NCBI GenBank assembly: GCA_019313735.1
Contig: JAFDAR010000039.1
Coordinates: 1-7,349 of the forward strand
Length of the DNA stretch: 7,349 bases
Reading direction: 5' to 3'
From: Deltaproteobacteria bacterium
GTDB lineage: Bacteria; Desulfobacterota; Syntrophia; Syntrophales; UBA2210
Positions 7,243-7,349 of this stretch are shown here, piece by piece. The notes beneath the pieces were generated by a model. That model ran no database searches. It was not told the DNA's origin and saw nothing but the letters and a program-made list of their open reading frames with translations. A program made the position numbers and the translations under genes. Positions within the stretch are counted from its first letter, which is position 1, and every line of letters begins with the position of its first letter.

Positions 7243-7271
7243 AGTATAGGGGGGCTGTTTTTGCTTGTCAA
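7243..7271 (-). promoter_or_regulatory. Sigma70 promoter of the three-gene operon
   Basis: On the minus strand TTGACA (7271-7266) is followed after exactly 17 bases by TATACT (7248-7243). The -35 is consensus and the -10 has one mismatch from TATAAT. Transcription should begin near 7236-7237, giving a leader of about 55 bases before the ATG at 7181. The spacer contains a run of six C on this strand. With such a strong promoter, expression under ordinary growth is plausible unless a repressor acts. Confidence 0.8.
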
Positions 7272-7349
7272 GGGATATTTTACATCGAAAAGCAGGGGCT
7301 GGCGATGCGATTGGAAGAGGGAGGTGGAGCAGCAGCCCTTTTGAAAAAT
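7272..7349. other. Region upstream of the operon promoter, no gene identified
   Basis: Only 78 bases are visible and none of the six frames shows a recognisable protein. A plus-strand frame with ATG at 7305 is open to the edge (MRLEEGGGAAALLKN). It has no proper Shine-Dalgarno and no family look, so it is not called. Confidence 0.4.

Overview
The window looks like chromosomal DNA of a Gram-negative bacterium. Base composition is moderate. There is a lipoprotein with an outer-membrane-type sorting residue, Sec signal peptides and a textbook sigma70 promoter. The proteins recall Desulfobacterota (deltaproteobacteria such as the Syntrophales or Desulfobacterales). That placement is an impression from protein style and was not tested.

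Left end (1-830) is a scar region of broken or partial genes. Bases 1 to about 100, on the minus strand, encode the N-terminus of an IS91-type transposase that continues off the left edge. It abuts, in opposite orientation, the last ~50 codons of a gene resembling the C-terminus of AbiEi-family (COG4861-like) proteins (about 112-270, plus strand). After 184 bp without a gene comes a SixA-type histidine phosphatase gene (455-830, plus). It keeps a good ribosome binding site and start, but has a +1 frameshift at about base 542, loses the second catalytic histidine and loses its C-terminus.

The rest (797-7271) is one minus-strand operon of three exported proteins, driven by a perfectly spaced promoter (TTGACA-N17-TATACT, 7271-7243). 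In transcription order it encodes: (1) a 1174-residue secreted or surface protein with a single thrombospondin type 3 calcium-binding repeat between beta-rich regions; (2) a 691-residue secreted protein with an NTF2/SnoaL-like domain, a LamG (concanavalin-like) domain, an NPCBM-type carbohydrate-binding domain and a C-terminal beta domain; (3) a 254-residue lipoprotein with a coiled-coil stalk and a beta-rich head. The first two genes overlap by 4 bp (TTGA, with a TTG start), and the third follows 23 bp later with its own Shine-Dalgarno.

The three proteins probably work together outside the cytoplasm, perhaps as a cell-surface or periplasmic binding assembly anchored by the lipoprotein. No catalytic domain was recognised in any of them. 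This operon is the best candidate in the window for an undescribed system, but its function cannot be read from the sequence alone.
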